Source: a virus. Taken from it: a stretch of DNA of 64,000 nt. A model generated the notes under the pieces. It was given only the letters and a program-made list of their open reading frames with translations, ran no database searches and was not told where the DNA came from. The stretch is taken from positions 62,001 to 126,000 of the IMG/VR virus record IMGVR_UViG_3300022890_000014. One strand, written 5' to 3'. The position numbers were made by a program, and so were the translations under genes. How positions within the stretch are numbered: position 1 is the first letter of the stretch; the number at the start of each line of letters is the position of its first letter. Shown in pieces: positions 25,412 to 33,828 of this stretch.

Positions 25412-26479
25412 ATGATTAGGTCAGAGGTTGTTATTAGTAATTGTTCCGTCAAAGAAAACAAGGGTGGCGGCAAGTGGTATCTTCAAGGCAAGCTAAAACG
25501 GGTCGGAGAAGACGTTCTGGACTTCAAGTTCTGGGACTACAGAGATCCCGAAGATGCTAGTCAAGAGCCAAAAGCAGCGAAAGATGGTTTCTATCTCGTA
25601 GAGTTCAAGATTGATCAATGGAAAGGAATAAATCAGGCTGTCATAAGCGCGATGAAGGAGACTGAGCATCCAAGTCAAGAGCTTAGAAATTGCGCAGTCG
25701 TGAAGCCTATAGCAGATATAGACATCGAGGATGTTTTAAAGAGGCTTTCATTCTACATTTCGTCTATAGAGAATGAGGCGATAAAAGACCTAGTGAAGAT
25801 GTGTCTTTCTGTGTCAGTTTTTGACTGGGACTCAAAATGGGAGCCTGAAGATATAGTTGATGTGCTTACCAGCGGTCCATCAAAATTCACAGAAATGTGG
25901 GGGGCACGAAGCCCTGGTCATCATTCGTACACCGGCGGGTGGCTTGTACATACATACGAGGTTCTTGATGGGGCAATGGGAATACTTAGTGCATCAGGCA
26001 GGATTTCTGAATTTCACAGATCTGCAACTGCTATTCCTGCTCCAATGAAGGATGCAACGATAGCCTCTGCTATCTTACATGACATTGGCAAGTTTTTCGA
26101 GTACGATATATCAAGTGGTATGTCCTGTAAGAGATCTGACGTAGGAGACTTACATTCTGGACATCTATTCTTATCGGTTCGTGTCATAGATAGAGTAATT
26201 GATATGATAGACAATCTAAGAAATTCATCAGCAGGCTCATTAAGAAGTGGCGCAACTGGAGAAGTGATTGAGCATATCATGCATGCGGTAGCTTCGCATC
26301 ATGGATTGGATGGTAATCCAGAGTCCTCACCAAGAACTATACCTGCCATATGCCTACACCACGCAGATGCCGCAACCTCGTCCATTACAAAAATCAAAGA
26401 CAATATCTTTGAAGCCGAAGGAGGAAGAAAGAAACACTTTGGAGAAATGCTTGTTAAGATGAATGCAGGTTTATATTAA
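25412..26479 (+). CDS. YhaM-like 3'-5' exonuclease (OB fold + HD domain)
   Basis: A 355-residue protein. The first about 85 residues look like an OB fold. An HD phosphohydrolase domain follows, with HHSYTGGWLVHTYEV near 170, the HDIGK signature near 223, GHLFLS, and a distal HHG near 296 followed by HHADA. This order is that of the bacterial YhaM family, which degrades RNA and single-stranded DNA from the 3' end with divalent metal. Start ATG at 25412 follows TGGAGAATGTCAA. Confidence 0.8.
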   Translation: MIRSEVVISNCSVKENKGGGKWYLQGKLKRVGEDVLDFKFWDYRDPEDASQEPKAAKDGFYLVEFKIDQWKGINQAVISAMKETEHPSQELRNCAVVKPIADIDIEDVLKRLSFYISSIENEAIKDLVKMCLSVSVFDWDSKWEPEDIVDVLTSGPSKFTEMWGARSPGHHSYTGGWLVHTYEVLDGAMGILSASGRISEFHRSATAIPAPMKDATIASAILHDIGKFFEYDISSGMSCKRSDVGDLHSGHLFLSVRVIDRVIDMIDNLRNSSAGSLRSGATGEVIEHIMHAVASHHGLDGNPESSPRTIPAICLHHADAATSSITKIKDNIFEAEGGRKKHFGEMLVKMNAGLY

Positions 26480-26502
26480 AATTTTAGAGTGGAGAATACA
26501 TT

Positions 26503-27219
26503 ATGAAGAATAGAGTAGGTGGCCTAACCATAAATCGCAAAACGATAGTGGCTACTCTTTTCTTAAGCTTTGTTGCTATAGCTATCCCATTTTTGTATGT
26601 GTATGCAGCAGATACAAAAGCTGCTAGAACGATAAAGCATATTAAAGATACTATGACTGTAGAGTATATCGTTGCTGTAGTCGTAGCATCGTATGTAATT
26701 ATTACCTTCTTCCTTGAGTTCTTTAAGAAGATGGGATGGGTAAAAAGCAAGGCTGATTCACAGACTGGAGATATTTTTGAACTAAAGAACGTTTTGATGC
26801 CCAAAGGAATTGACTTTAAAAAAACAGAGATAGGTGCTATAATAAAGCGCAGTGAAGATGTTGAGGATGCAGTAAAAGATATTGCTTCTCTTCTACACAG
26901 CTTGTCCTCTGTTAAAGAAGACTGCAAAGAGATAAAGTCAAGACTAGAGGGGTGTGATGAGCACTATAGGAAAACCTCAAGGGTATACGATCTTCTGGAG
27001 ACAGATGTAGGTTCAACTCCTAAATTCTGGTGTTCTGGTCATGACAAGTTAGAAGCTGATAGCGATAGCCTTATAGTGCTATTGAAAGATCTAACTTCAA
27101 GGGTTGATGTTATGACCGAGAGCATAGAGAAGAATCAAGAAATCCAGAGGATGTATGTTCAGAATCAATCATCAATGACAGCTTTACTTGAACTTATCCT
27201 TCAGAAGAAAGCTGTGTAA
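26503..27219 (+). CDS. Membrane protein with cytoplasmic coiled coil
   Basis: A 238-residue protein. Two hydrophobic segments (about 13-34 and 52-72) make a hairpin membrane anchor. Residues 80-238 are charged and helical with heptad-like spacing. I do not recognise a family. It could anchor a replication or genome structure to the membrane, but that is inference. Start follows TGGAGAATACATT. Confidence 0.75.
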   Translation: MKNRVGGLTINRKTIVATLFLSFVAIAIPFLYVYAADTKAARTIKHIKDTMTVEYIVAVVVASYVIITFFLEFFKKMGWVKSKADSQTGDIFELKNVLMPKGIDFKKTEIGAIIKRSEDVEDAVKDIASLLHSLSSVKEDCKEIKSRLEGCDEHYRKTSRVYDLLETDVGSTPKFWCSGHDKLEADSDSLIVLLKDLTSRVDVMTESIEKNQEIQRMYVQNQSSMTALLELILQKKAV

Positions 27220-27239
27220 CTATCCCTGGAGTACAGAGA

Positions 27240-27437
27240 ATGCAACGAACACTGGATGCCACTGGAATGTTTAGTTTGGTCTCTAGCACATCTGACAAAC
27301 TGGACAAGCTAATGGAGAAGCATCTTCCAATTAACAGCCAAACAAGACGGAAGATAGTACTCTCGCCAAAGAGTGTTCCTTCTGGCAGCAAAAACCTTTC
27401 GCGTAAGGCTTACGCAGGAAAAGAAAACGGAGAATGA
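27240..27437 (+). CDS. Small hypothetical protein, palindrome in 3' end
   Basis: A 65-residue protein starting behind TGGAGTACAGAGA. The palindrome at 27401-27415 is read in frame as S-R-K-A-Y-A near its C-terminus. Its stop TGA lies within the leader of the next gene. Confidence 0.6.
   Translation: MQRTLDATGMFSLVSSTSDKLDKLMEKHLPINSQTRRKIVLSPKSVPSGSKNLSRKAYAGKENGE
27401..27415. repeat. Palindrome copy, perfect
   Basis: Perfect core with central G, inside the last codons of the 65-residue gene. Confidence 0.93.
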
Positions 27438-27438
27438 T

Positions 27439-27882
27439 ATGAGCGGTTCCAAAAAGTTTGCAAGCAAGAGAAGCGGAAATATCTCGGCAAAAGGTCCGAG
27501 AACAACTACAGATAGTGACCAGACCAGAATTGAGAGACAAAAGAAGTCTGTCAAGTTATCTGAGAAGGCATATATCTGCGATCAGTGTGGAGGCAAAGGA
27601 ACATTGATGCTTCCTGAGTTCCGAAAGGAAGACGAGGGGGTAATATGGTTCCTGAAGCTCAAGAAAGCTCTTGCTTGCAAGCCTGATGGATGGAACTTAT
27701 TCATGACGGGAAAGGATATTATTGTTATAAGAGATCCAGAGAATGTAAATGAACCTTTAGATGTCTCTGGATTACGTCTCAATCTAGGTCAAATCATAGC
27801 ATATGAATCTGCTGCTCTTGACCTAGGCATAGACCTTCCAGACATGGAACAACCAGAGGAGGGCGAACCTTCTGCTGAATAG
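27439..27882 (+). CDS. Hypothetical protein with CxxC motif
   Basis: ATG at 27439 (MSGSKK) is preferred because ACGGAGAATGAT precedes it; the frame extends upstream to a GTG. The 147-residue product has a basic N-terminal tail, ICDQCGGKG, and a helical acidic C-terminus. No family is recognised. It lies nine bases before the UvrD-like helicase and may be its partner. Confidence 0.75.
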   Translation: MSGSKKFASKRSGNISAKGPRTTTDSDQTRIERQKKSVKLSEKAYICDQCGGKGTLMLPEFRKEDEGVIWFLKLKKALACKPDGWNLFMTGKDIIVIRDPENVNEPLDVSGLRLNLGQIIAYESAALDLGIDLPDMEQPEEGEPSAE

Positions 27883-27890
27883 GAGTTGCC

Positions 27891-29705
27891 TTGAAGAAAT
27901 TCATAGATGGACTAACCGAAGAACAGAAAGCCCCGATTGAGAACTATCAGGGTGGTCCAACAAGGATAACAGCGATACCTGGTTCTGGAAAGACAAGAAC
28001 CTTAGTAGCACTAGCTGCTTTCCTTTGGGATAAATATGGAGGAACTAAAAGCAATCCAAAGACAAGGCTGATAACCTTCACGACAAAAGCTGCGAACGAA
28101 GCAAGAGAAAGACTAACCCTCCTGTGTGGACCTAAAGTTCTAAACTCCGTAACAAATTTTCATCAGCTAGCAAGCAGAATATATAGGTCTAGCAAACCTG
28201 ATTATTTCTGGCCGTCAGATTGCACATATACGGCTAACTCCATAGATAAGACTGTATACAACATGCTAATGGAGAAGTATGATTTAGACCTAGACAAGAA
28301 CGAAGTCAATAGGAAATGGAGCGAAACAGTAAATGGAATAGCGTCTATAGAAGAAGCTGAGAATGAGTTTATGTTCTGCGGGTCAGAAGAATCACAGATA
28401 ATATACGAGATGTTGCAAATATATAAGAAGAAAAAGATACTTCCGCTTGACCTACTAGTTCCTCTCGCCGTGTCACTACTCCGAAGAAGCTCAAGGCAAA
28501 CATGTGAATACCTACTAGTTGATGAGTTTCAAGATTCAAACAAATCACAAATGGAGTTCTGCAAGCTATTACTAGGTAATAGCAACAATATTATTGTAGC
28601 TGGTGACAAGAACCAGAGTATCTACCAATGGAGAGGAGCAAGACCAGAGAACATTGGCTATGAGTTTGAGAAGAGATACAAGGGTTTTAGTTCCTATATG
28701 TTAACGAAAAACTTCCGTTCCACGCCAATCATTCTATCTGCTGCTAAAGGTGTGCTTGAGCAGCTACATGAAGATGTGCCTCAACATGTAGCACATAGTA
28801 CAGACTGTAGTGGAAAGATATACTTTTCAGAGCCATACGGGATGAAAGAGGAGGCTTCTTTGGTATCTCGCTGGATAAACAAGAAAGTAGCCGAAGGATT
28901 GGAATACAAAGACTTCTACATATTATATAGAATGCATAGCAATATGTACGAAGTTGAAAAGTCCTTGATAAACAATAGAATACCGTATATAATTCATAAA
29001 GGGTCGTCGTTCTTCAATAGGATGGAAGTACTAGATCTTATCGCATACATCAAATGGGCCATAAATCCAAGAGATAGAGAGAGTGCTGAGAGAGTAATCA
29101 ATAAACCGAGGAGAGGTATAGGCAAGGTGACTCTTGGCAAGATAAATCTAAACTACACTGATACTAGTGATTGGCCTAAGAAAGCTATGCCTCTGAATGA
29201 TTTCATGGTAGGTTTAAACTGGTTAATCGAGAACCTATGTGCAGAACCAGACTCTCTTGTCGAAGAATTACTAGAGAAAACTGGACTGTACGAGTTCTAT
29301 GAAAACGACCCTGATAGACAAGACTCAATGATGGCTATCCTTACGATGGCTAAAGAAGCAAAAGAAGCTGGTCTTAGTCCAAAGGAGTTTCTTGACGAAC
29401 TATTCCTGTGTCAACCAGCAGACTCGAACGACGATAACGCTGTCAGGCTTATGACTATGCATTCCGCAAAAGGTCTTGAGTCTAAGGCAGTAATATTAAT
29501 ACATGCCTGCGATGCTATCATCACAGCAGGAGATGAAGAGGAGTGTAATCTTGTATACGTAGCTGTTAGTAGAGCAGAAAAGGAACTGTTAATTTCTAGT
29601 CCACAGGTTGTGTACAGATTTGGTACTCCAATAGTAACAGACAGAACATGCTTTCTAGACCACATAAACAAAGAGACATTTGGAGATAGACTTGAGATAC
29701 TATAG
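27891..29705 (+). CDS. UvrD/Rep-type superfamily 1 helicase
   Basis: A 604-residue protein with all main SF1A motifs: a P-loop ending GSGKT (31-35), motif Ia TFTTKAANEARERL, Walker B VDEFQD near 210, motif III GDKNQSIYQWRGA, motif IV NFRSTPIIL, motif V MTMHSAKGLE and motif VI VAVSRAEKELLIS. It should translocate 3' to 5' on single-stranded DNA during replication or repair. The start is TTG at 27891 behind TAGGAGTTGCC. A terminator follows. Confidence 0.93.
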   Translation: MKKFIDGLTEEQKAPIENYQGGPTRITAIPGSGKTRTLVALAAFLWDKYGGTKSNPKTRLITFTTKAANEARERLTLLCGPKVLNSVTNFHQLASRIYRSSKPDYFWPSDCTYTANSIDKTVYNMLMEKYDLDLDKNEVNRKWSETVNGIASIEEAENEFMFCGSEESQIIYEMLQIYKKKKILPLDLLVPLAVSLLRRSSRQTCEYLLVDEFQDSNKSQMEFCKLLLGNSNNIIVAGDKNQSIYQWRGARPENIGYEFEKRYKGFSSYMLTKNFRSTPIILSAAKGVLEQLHEDVPQHVAHSTDCSGKIYFSEPYGMKEEASLVSRWINKKVAEGLEYKDFYILYRMHSNMYEVEKSLINNRIPYIIHKGSSFFNRMEVLDLIAYIKWAINPRDRESAERVINKPRRGIGKVTLGKINLNYTDTSDWPKKAMPLNDFMVGLNWLIENLCAEPDSLVEELLEKTGLYEFYENDPDRQDSMMAILTMAKEAKEAGLSPKEFLDELFLCQPADSNDDNAVRLMTMHSAKGLESKAVILIHACDAIITAGDEEECNLVYVAVSRAEKELLISSPQVVYRFGTPIVTDRTCFLDHINKETFGDRLEIL

Positions 29706-29730
29706 CTATCTATACTGAATGTAGAAGTAT

Positions 29731-29759
29731 CCTGCTCTATCAAGGGCAGGTATTTTTTT
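29731..29759 (+). terminator. Intrinsic terminator abutting a ribosome binding site
   Basis: CCTGCTC (29731-29737) pairs with GGGCAGG (29744-29750), followed by TA and seven T that run into AGGAAAAACT before the ATG at 29770. Confidence 0.82.
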
Positions 29760-29769
29760 AGGAAAAACT

Positions 29770-30132
29770 ATGCCTGATGAAAAGTATATAAGGATAGTAG
29801 GATGCTTAAATGGACTGGACGGTGAGACGCCAGAGCTTCCAGAAGATGAGTGCTTAAATCCTTGCATGTGGAGGATTAATGCACCAGAGTATAACAATTG
29901 TTGCTGGGTTGTATCTGAAACAACAGAGGGGATTAATGATTTAAGAAAGCTTGGAAAGATGACTGGCATGGCTCATGAAAGTGTAAGGATTGTAATAAGG
30001 AATGCTTTAGAGAAGCTACCCAAGAACCTCGAAGAACTAGACGCAGCATGTAAAAAGATAGATGGAGAAGGTGTTAGGGATAGAGTTAGGATTGATAGAT
30101 ACATGAATGATATAATCACAAAACTAATGTAG
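29770..30132 (+). CDS. Hypothetical protein
   Basis: A 120-residue protein with five Cys in the first half (CLNG, CLNPC, CCW) and a helical C-terminus. No family is recognised. Its ribosome binding site touches the T-run of the upstream terminator. Confidence 0.75.
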   Translation: MPDEKYIRIVGCLNGLDGETPELPEDECLNPCMWRINAPEYNNCCWVVSETTEGINDLRKLGKMTGMAHESVRIVIRNALEKLPKNLEELDAACKKIDGEGVRDRVRIDRYMNDIITKLM

Positions 30133-30171
30133 TTTGCGGTATAAGCCTTTTACGTGGAGAAACAAATTAAT

Positions 30172-30186
30172 GCGTAAGTCTTACGC
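30172..30186. repeat. Palindrome copy, central T
   Basis: GCGTAAGTCTTACGC has perfect arms but T at the centre. A partial copy (GCGGTATAAGCCTTTTACG) lies about 35 bases upstream. Confidence 0.85.
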
Positions 30187-30197
30187 AAGGATGTATC

Positions 30198-30704
30198 ATG
30201 GCTAAGATTACTAATGAGAAAATGTTCATGGATTGGTTCTCAAAGAACTTAATCAAAGTATTATCACCAGATTCTAAAGTAAAGAGGTTGTCGGACAGGT
30301 CTTCTTCTGGTTATCCAGACCTAATAATTATTACACCTAGCAATGGTGTTGTTGCTGTTGAACTTAAGTTTATAAAACATGAGCCTTCACCTGGGAAAAG
30401 CCCATTCTCTCATAAACTATCTTCTCTACAGGAGAGGTTTCTGGATGACTGGGGTAAATCATGTGGTGGTAAATCGTTTATGGTTACTGGGGTTCTTGCA
30501 AGAGGAAGCAGTGAAGATAGAATAATAGTTACGAGTCACAATAGATTGGGTGAGCTTAATCTACGAGGCTGTTGCTCCATGAACGAGCTTGGGTTAGTAT
30601 CTGATGTATTCTTTATTGACATTGGTGCTGATATTGCAGCATTAAATGATCCTTTCTATGAAGAAGAATGCTGCAACCTGAGAGCACTACTACTAGGAAT
30701 GTAA
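30198..30704 (+). CDS. VRR-NUC/PD-(D/E)XK-like nuclease
   Basis: A 168-residue protein. GYPDLIII (34-41) and AVELKF (51-56) supply the PD...ExK catalytic core, and LSSLQERFLDDW (about 75-86) matches the helix with conserved Gln seen in VRR-NUC enzymes. Family members cut branched DNA, so a Holliday-junction resolvase-like role is plausible. It starts 11 bases after the palindrome. Confidence 0.7.
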   Translation: MAKITNEKMFMDWFSKNLIKVLSPDSKVKRLSDRSSSGYPDLIIITPSNGVVAVELKFIKHEPSPGKSPFSHKLSSLQERFLDDWGKSCGGKSFMVTGVLARGSSEDRIIVTSHNRLGELNLRGCCSMNELGLVSDVFFIDIGADIAALNDPFYEEECCNLRALLLGM

Positions 30705-30705
30705 A

Positions 30706-31392
30706 ATGGTCAAGGTAAATAAAAAAAGATCTGGGATAGTCAAGCCTGAGAACCTTAGTCCCGCTGAATTTATGAAGTGGAGACATAAGGTTGTAGCAAA
30801 AAGAGGGCAGAGTATATTCAATGATATGGGCATACCTCTACCTGATGAGTTTGAGGAAGTGTCAGAGTATCAACAAGGAGTGTTCAACGATAGTGTTGAG
30901 CAGGCGATCTCCGACAAGTCTAGAGAGATGAGAAGTCAAGATGAGGGAGCACTAGCCAGGAAGGAGTTCGATTTCGTGTCGGAGGACGACTGGTCAACAT
31001 TACAATCGGGTTCTAAGTTTGAAGGCAATCAAGTTAGGTTTAAAGAGTTCAGGGGTAGGAACTACGACATGGAGTATGTTATATCGCCCCCAGATGTAGT
31101 ATGGCATATATTCTATCCATCCAACACTATGATGAATAAAGAAGTCATGATGGAAATACACTCTATACTAAAGCCATTTGTGCCTAGGCAGTGGAGAGTA
31201 TCGTTGTCGTTTGAGAGCAAAGTATCTCCATACTCATCTGCTGTAGAAGGCAGGGGTGATGACGTAATAGAGTGCTGTTCTTACTCAGTGAAGTTCCATG
31301 AGTTAAACCAAGAGCCAGGTGCAGCACATATAATGACTCAGATTCTCAATGAGTTCTTGCAGAAGTTTGTCATGATGGTTCATGCAATATAA
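30706..31392 (+). CDS. Hypothetical protein
   Basis: A 228-residue protein whose ATG overlaps the upstream stop (GTAAAATGG). It has a basic N-terminus, an acidic middle and a beta-rich C-terminal half. No family is recognised. Confidence 0.78.
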   Translation: MVKVNKKRSGIVKPENLSPAEFMKWRHKVVAKRGQSIFNDMGIPLPDEFEEVSEYQQGVFNDSVEQAISDKSREMRSQDEGALARKEFDFVSEDDWSTLQSGSKFEGNQVRFKEFRGRNYDMEYVISPPDVVWHIFYPSNTMMNKEVMMEIHSILKPFVPRQWRVSLSFESKVSPYSSAVEGRGDDVIECCSYSVKFHELNQEPGAAHIMTQILNEFLQKFVMMVHAI

Positions 31393-31405
31393 TAGGAGAG
31401 TAATA

Positions 31406-31693
31406 GTGACACCGAATATGGAAATAGATGTAGTCACATCATTAACCGCCAGATACTTAAGGGAAGAAGCGGAGGGTAAAAAGCTATGTGGATACGGTTC
31501 TATGCTTAATGGAATGGACACTGTGGTTCGCATAGAGCTTGAGGATGGATACTTGCACAACCCGTGTATAGTATCTGGAATCGAGGAAGTTCCTGGCGGT
31601 TACACATATACAATGGTTCATGCGTTCCGTCCGATAGTATATAGAAATGTTCAGCCAGGACAGTTCAGGATAATGAAAACGTTTGATGCGTAA
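31406..31693 (+). CDS. Hypothetical protein
   Basis: GTG at 31406 is chosen because TAGGAGAGTAATA precedes it; an ATG at 31382 lies inside the upstream gene without a binding site. The 95-residue product is beta-rich. Its stop is the TAA of the palindrome at 31688-31702. Confidence 0.65.
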   Translation: MTPNMEIDVVTSLTARYLREEAEGKKLCGYGSMLNGMDTVVRIELEDGYLHNPCIVSGIEEVPGGYTYTMVHAFRPIVYRNVQPGQFRIMKTFDA

Positions 31694-31702
31694 GCCTTAC
31701 GC
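31688..31702. repeat. Palindrome copy, perfect
   Basis: Perfect core with central C. It provides GCG-TAA for the upstream gene, and the next ATG is 12 bases beyond it in the same frame. Confidence 0.95.
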
Positions 31703-31714
31703 AGGGGAATAGAA

Positions 31715-31945
31715 ATGCATGACAGTAAAGAAAGGAAAAGGTTGGCTAAGTATGGATTAAACATATACCTAGTAATGTTTGTTGACTGCTCTGACAGCAA
31801 CAACATACTTAAAGAGTGCGTTGTTCAAGAAAGATCAGAATTTGAAGCAAGGATTCGTGCTAAAACACTATTCGATCACGATAGGCACTACTGTCCTAGG
31901 ATTCGCAAAGCTGGCTGCTACAGAATAGAATCATGCGAGGTGTAA
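31715..31945 (+). CDS. Small basic hypothetical protein
   Basis: A 76-residue protein starting 12 bases after the palindrome behind AGGGGAATAGAA. It is rich in Arg and Lys with five Cys. No family is recognised. Its TAA is followed directly by the next ATG. Confidence 0.7.
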   Translation: MHDSKERKRLAKYGLNIYLVMFVDCSDSNNILKECVVQERSEFEARIRAKTLFDHDRHYCPRIRKAGCYRIESCEV

Positions 31946-32164
31946 ATGATTTGTAAAAACAAAGAGTGCAAGAAAGAGTTTAAAGAATCAGAAATAGATG
32001 AGTTAGAATTCTTTCATTGCTGCGATTGCGACAATATAGAGTATATCATGAGGGTGTGCCCACACTGCGGCTGTGATGTAGATGAGGAACCTGATGATTC
32101 TGCTGATGATGACAGAAAAGCTTATTTAGCACCAGCGGTTCCTCCTGAAAAAATGAAGTTCTAA
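31946..32164 (+). CDS. Small zinc-ribbon protein
   Basis: A 72-residue acidic protein with CKNKEC, CCDC and CPHCGC clusters, enough for one or two zinc ribbons, then an Asp-rich tail. The binding site GAGGTG lies in the end of the upstream gene. Confidence 0.75.
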   Translation: MICKNKECKKEFKESEIDELEFFHCCDCDNIEYIMRVCPHCGCDVDEEPDDSADDDRKAYLAPAVPPEKMKF

Positions 32165-32182
32165 ATACAAGAGGTTGTACAG

Positions 32183-32482
32183 ATGCCAACAGTTCGTGAA
32201 ACAGTAGAAACAGAAGTGGAAGTAAGATTAGAGTTCCAAATGTGGTGTGGTATTTGTGGTGCTGGAATATGCCACAATACAGAGTATGTAGATGGGTCGG
32301 ATAATCACTTCAATACTTACTGTGATAGCTGCAATGAAGAGAAGGAAAATCTGGAAACTGAGAGGGATGAACTAAAAGAGTCGTGCGAGAGCATGAAAGA
32401 AGAGAACGAAGAATTGGAAGAGAAAATTGAGGAGCTAGAGGAGAAGATCAAGGAATTGGAACTAGAATCAAAACTCGAATAG
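32183..32482 (+). CDS. Zinc finger with C-terminal coiled coil
   Basis: A 99-residue protein. CGICGAGIC and CDSC (about 22-53) form a four-Cys zinc site. Residues 55-99 are almost entirely Glu, Lys and Leu in heptad order, a long coiled coil that should give dimers. The specific role is unknown. Confidence 0.75.
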   Translation: MPTVRETVETEVEVRLEFQMWCGICGAGICHNTEYVDGSDNHFNTYCDSCNEEKENLETERDELKESCESMKEENEELEEKIEELEEKIKELELESKLE

Positions 32483-32499
32483 ATTAACGGAGAAAGATA

Positions 32500-32793
32500 G
32501 TGATTAAAAAATACACAAAGATTCCAGTAGAAATCGAAGCGATCCAATTCACTGGATACAATAACGCTCATTGCCAAGCGTTTATCGGTGATAACTTTGA
32601 CAACACAAGAAACTATCCAAACATCAAGACTGACAGAGGAGTGATGAGAGTTAACAAGGGAGATTTTATTATCAAAGGTGTCGAAGGTGAATTCTATCCA
32701 TGTGACCCAGATGTATTCAAGAAAACATATTCAAACTCAAATGAATGTGACACGGAGAAAACTAGTGAAGATAACAGTGAGAACAAGATCTGA
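32500..32793 (+). CDS. Conserved phage protein of unknown function
   Basis: A 97-residue protein starting with GTG at 32500 behind ACGGAGAAAGATA. The IPVEIEAIQFTG beginning and GDFIIKGVEGEFYPCDPDVFKKTY segment are a pattern I recognise from many phage genomes (small proteins often near replication genes). No biochemical function is known to me. Confidence 0.7.
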   Translation: MIKKYTKIPVEIEAIQFTGYNNAHCQAFIGDNFDNTRNYPNIKTDRGVMRVNKGDFIIKGVEGEFYPCDPDVFKKTYSNSNECDTEKTSEDNSENKI

Positions 32794-33010
32794 CGCAGAA
32801 GTTGAGAGATGTGGTGACAGATCTGCAATACAAATACATATTGACGAGAGGAAAGTCTTTTCTGTATGTGATGGGGAGCCAGAAGACGCCACGTTGTCTA
32901 GGGACTACAATGATTGCTGGTTCATACCTGATTTGCTAGAGAAAGCTTACAATGCAGGTAAGGCTGGAGAAAAGTTTGAGCTTGTCTACGAAGACGATGA
33001 CGGCATATAA
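32765..33010 (+). CDS. Small acidic hypothetical protein, overlaps upstream gene
   Basis: GTG at 32765 follows ACGGAGAAAACTA and gives an 81-residue product; an ATG at 32678 lies far inside the upstream gene. The first 29 bases overlap the upstream gene in another phase. No family is recognised. Confidence 0.6.
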   Translation: MKITVRTRSDAEVERCGDRSAIQIHIDERKVFSVCDGEPEDATLSRDYNDCWFIPDLLEKAYNAGKAGEKFELVYEDDDGI

Positions 33011-33031
33011 AGCACAAACGGAGAAATAACC

Positions 33032-33250
33032 ATGAAAAGATACCTACTTATCCTGTTCTACTCATTCTTCACGACGTACAGCATTGTTTTCGCAACTAAG
33101 TACACACTGATTGCCCAAGGTTTACTTAAGGGAGATGGTGATAGTAGTCACACTCTAGTACCTTCGTGGCTAGGTGCCATTGTATGGGTTGGTGCATGCC
33201 TTGTAGTATGTTCTTCTGGAGCGTTCGCTAAAAAGAAAGAGGAGAAGTAG
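33032..33250 (+). CDS. Small two-pass membrane protein
   Basis: A 72-residue protein. A basic start and hydrophobic segment (about 4-24) are followed by a second hydrophobic segment (about 48-64) and a KKKEEK tail. Topology would put both ends inside. The function is unknown; a holin-like or superinfection role is possible but unsupported. Confidence 0.65.
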   Translation: MKRYLLILFYSFFTTYSIVFATKYTLIAQGLLKGDGDSSHTLVPSWLGAIVWVGACLVVCSSGAFAKKKEEK

Positions 33251-33256
33251 ATACTT

Positions 33257-33589
33257 ATGGCAAATATCAGCAAACAAAAACTCGCAGAATTGCTACGTGC
33301 AAAAGAAAAACTTAATGCCTTGGAAAATGGAGGCGTTGATAATTGGGAATGGTACGACAAATCACTGGAAGAATGGCACAAAAATAATGACCTCATCGAA
33401 TCGAGAGAAGAGCTGCTCAACGAGCTTTCCGAGGTGTTTGGTGAATGCGCCTATGAACCATCTGAACGCGGGGCTGGTATTGCATTCAACGACGATCTCA
33501 TGGAAGCAGCCATGAACGTGCTAGAAAGACATGGTGTGACTTTCACTAAAAACAAAGTGATTAGAATCTTGCTAGAGATGACATGGTAG
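33257..33589 (+). CDS. Hypothetical protein
   Basis: A 110-residue acidic helical protein. Its C-ending codons look more like the capsid and ParB-like genes than its neighbours. No family is recognised. Confidence 0.75.
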   Translation: MANISKQKLAELLRAKEKLNALENGGVDNWEWYDKSLEEWHKNNDLIESREELLNELSEVFGECAYEPSERGAGIAFNDDLMEAAMNVLERHGVTFTKNKVIRILLEMTW

Positions 33590-33618
33590 GTACTTGTCTA
33601 AAGAACAGATCGGGTACT

Positions 33619-33684
33619 TTGGGTTCGATTCCCATTCAATCTTGGTGACGTGAATACCTGATCATAGTGGGGTTCGAGTCCCCG
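33619..33684 (+). other. tRNA-like T-arm remnants
   Basis: Two T-arm-like motifs, TTGGG-TTCGATT-CCCAT (33619-33635) and TGGGG-TTCGAGT-CCCCG (33668-33684), lie 33 bases apart. I could not fold a complete cloverleaf with acceptor and D-arm around either. They may be decayed tRNA genes in a stretch without a solid gene (33590-33717). Confidence 0.3.
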
Positions 33685-33717
33685 CCGCTAGCTTCACACA
33701 AGAGAGGTGAGAATATC

Positions 33718-33828
33718 ATGACTGATAACTAAAAGCCTGTGTTCGAGATAAAAGAAGAGCAGTTATCAAGAGAAGAGCTTTCTAGGTACGCAACCGAAAA
33801 CGAAGAAAGGTTATCTAAAAAAGAATGA
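33718..33828 (+). pseudogene. Small frame with in-frame TAA at codon 5
   Basis: ATG at 33718 sits behind GAGAGGTGAGAATATC, but the fifth codon is TAA (33730-33732). The same frame then continues for 31 charged, coding-like codons and ends in TGA overlapping the next ATG (ATGA). A nonsense mutation in a 36-residue gene, or a real 29-residue gene starting at GTG 33739 with a four-codon leader, would both fit. Confidence 0.4.

Noticed and set aside
33559-33643. Complete tRNA gene
   Set aside because: No acceptor stem and D-arm could be matched to the T-arm motifs, and the upstream part overlaps a coding sequence.
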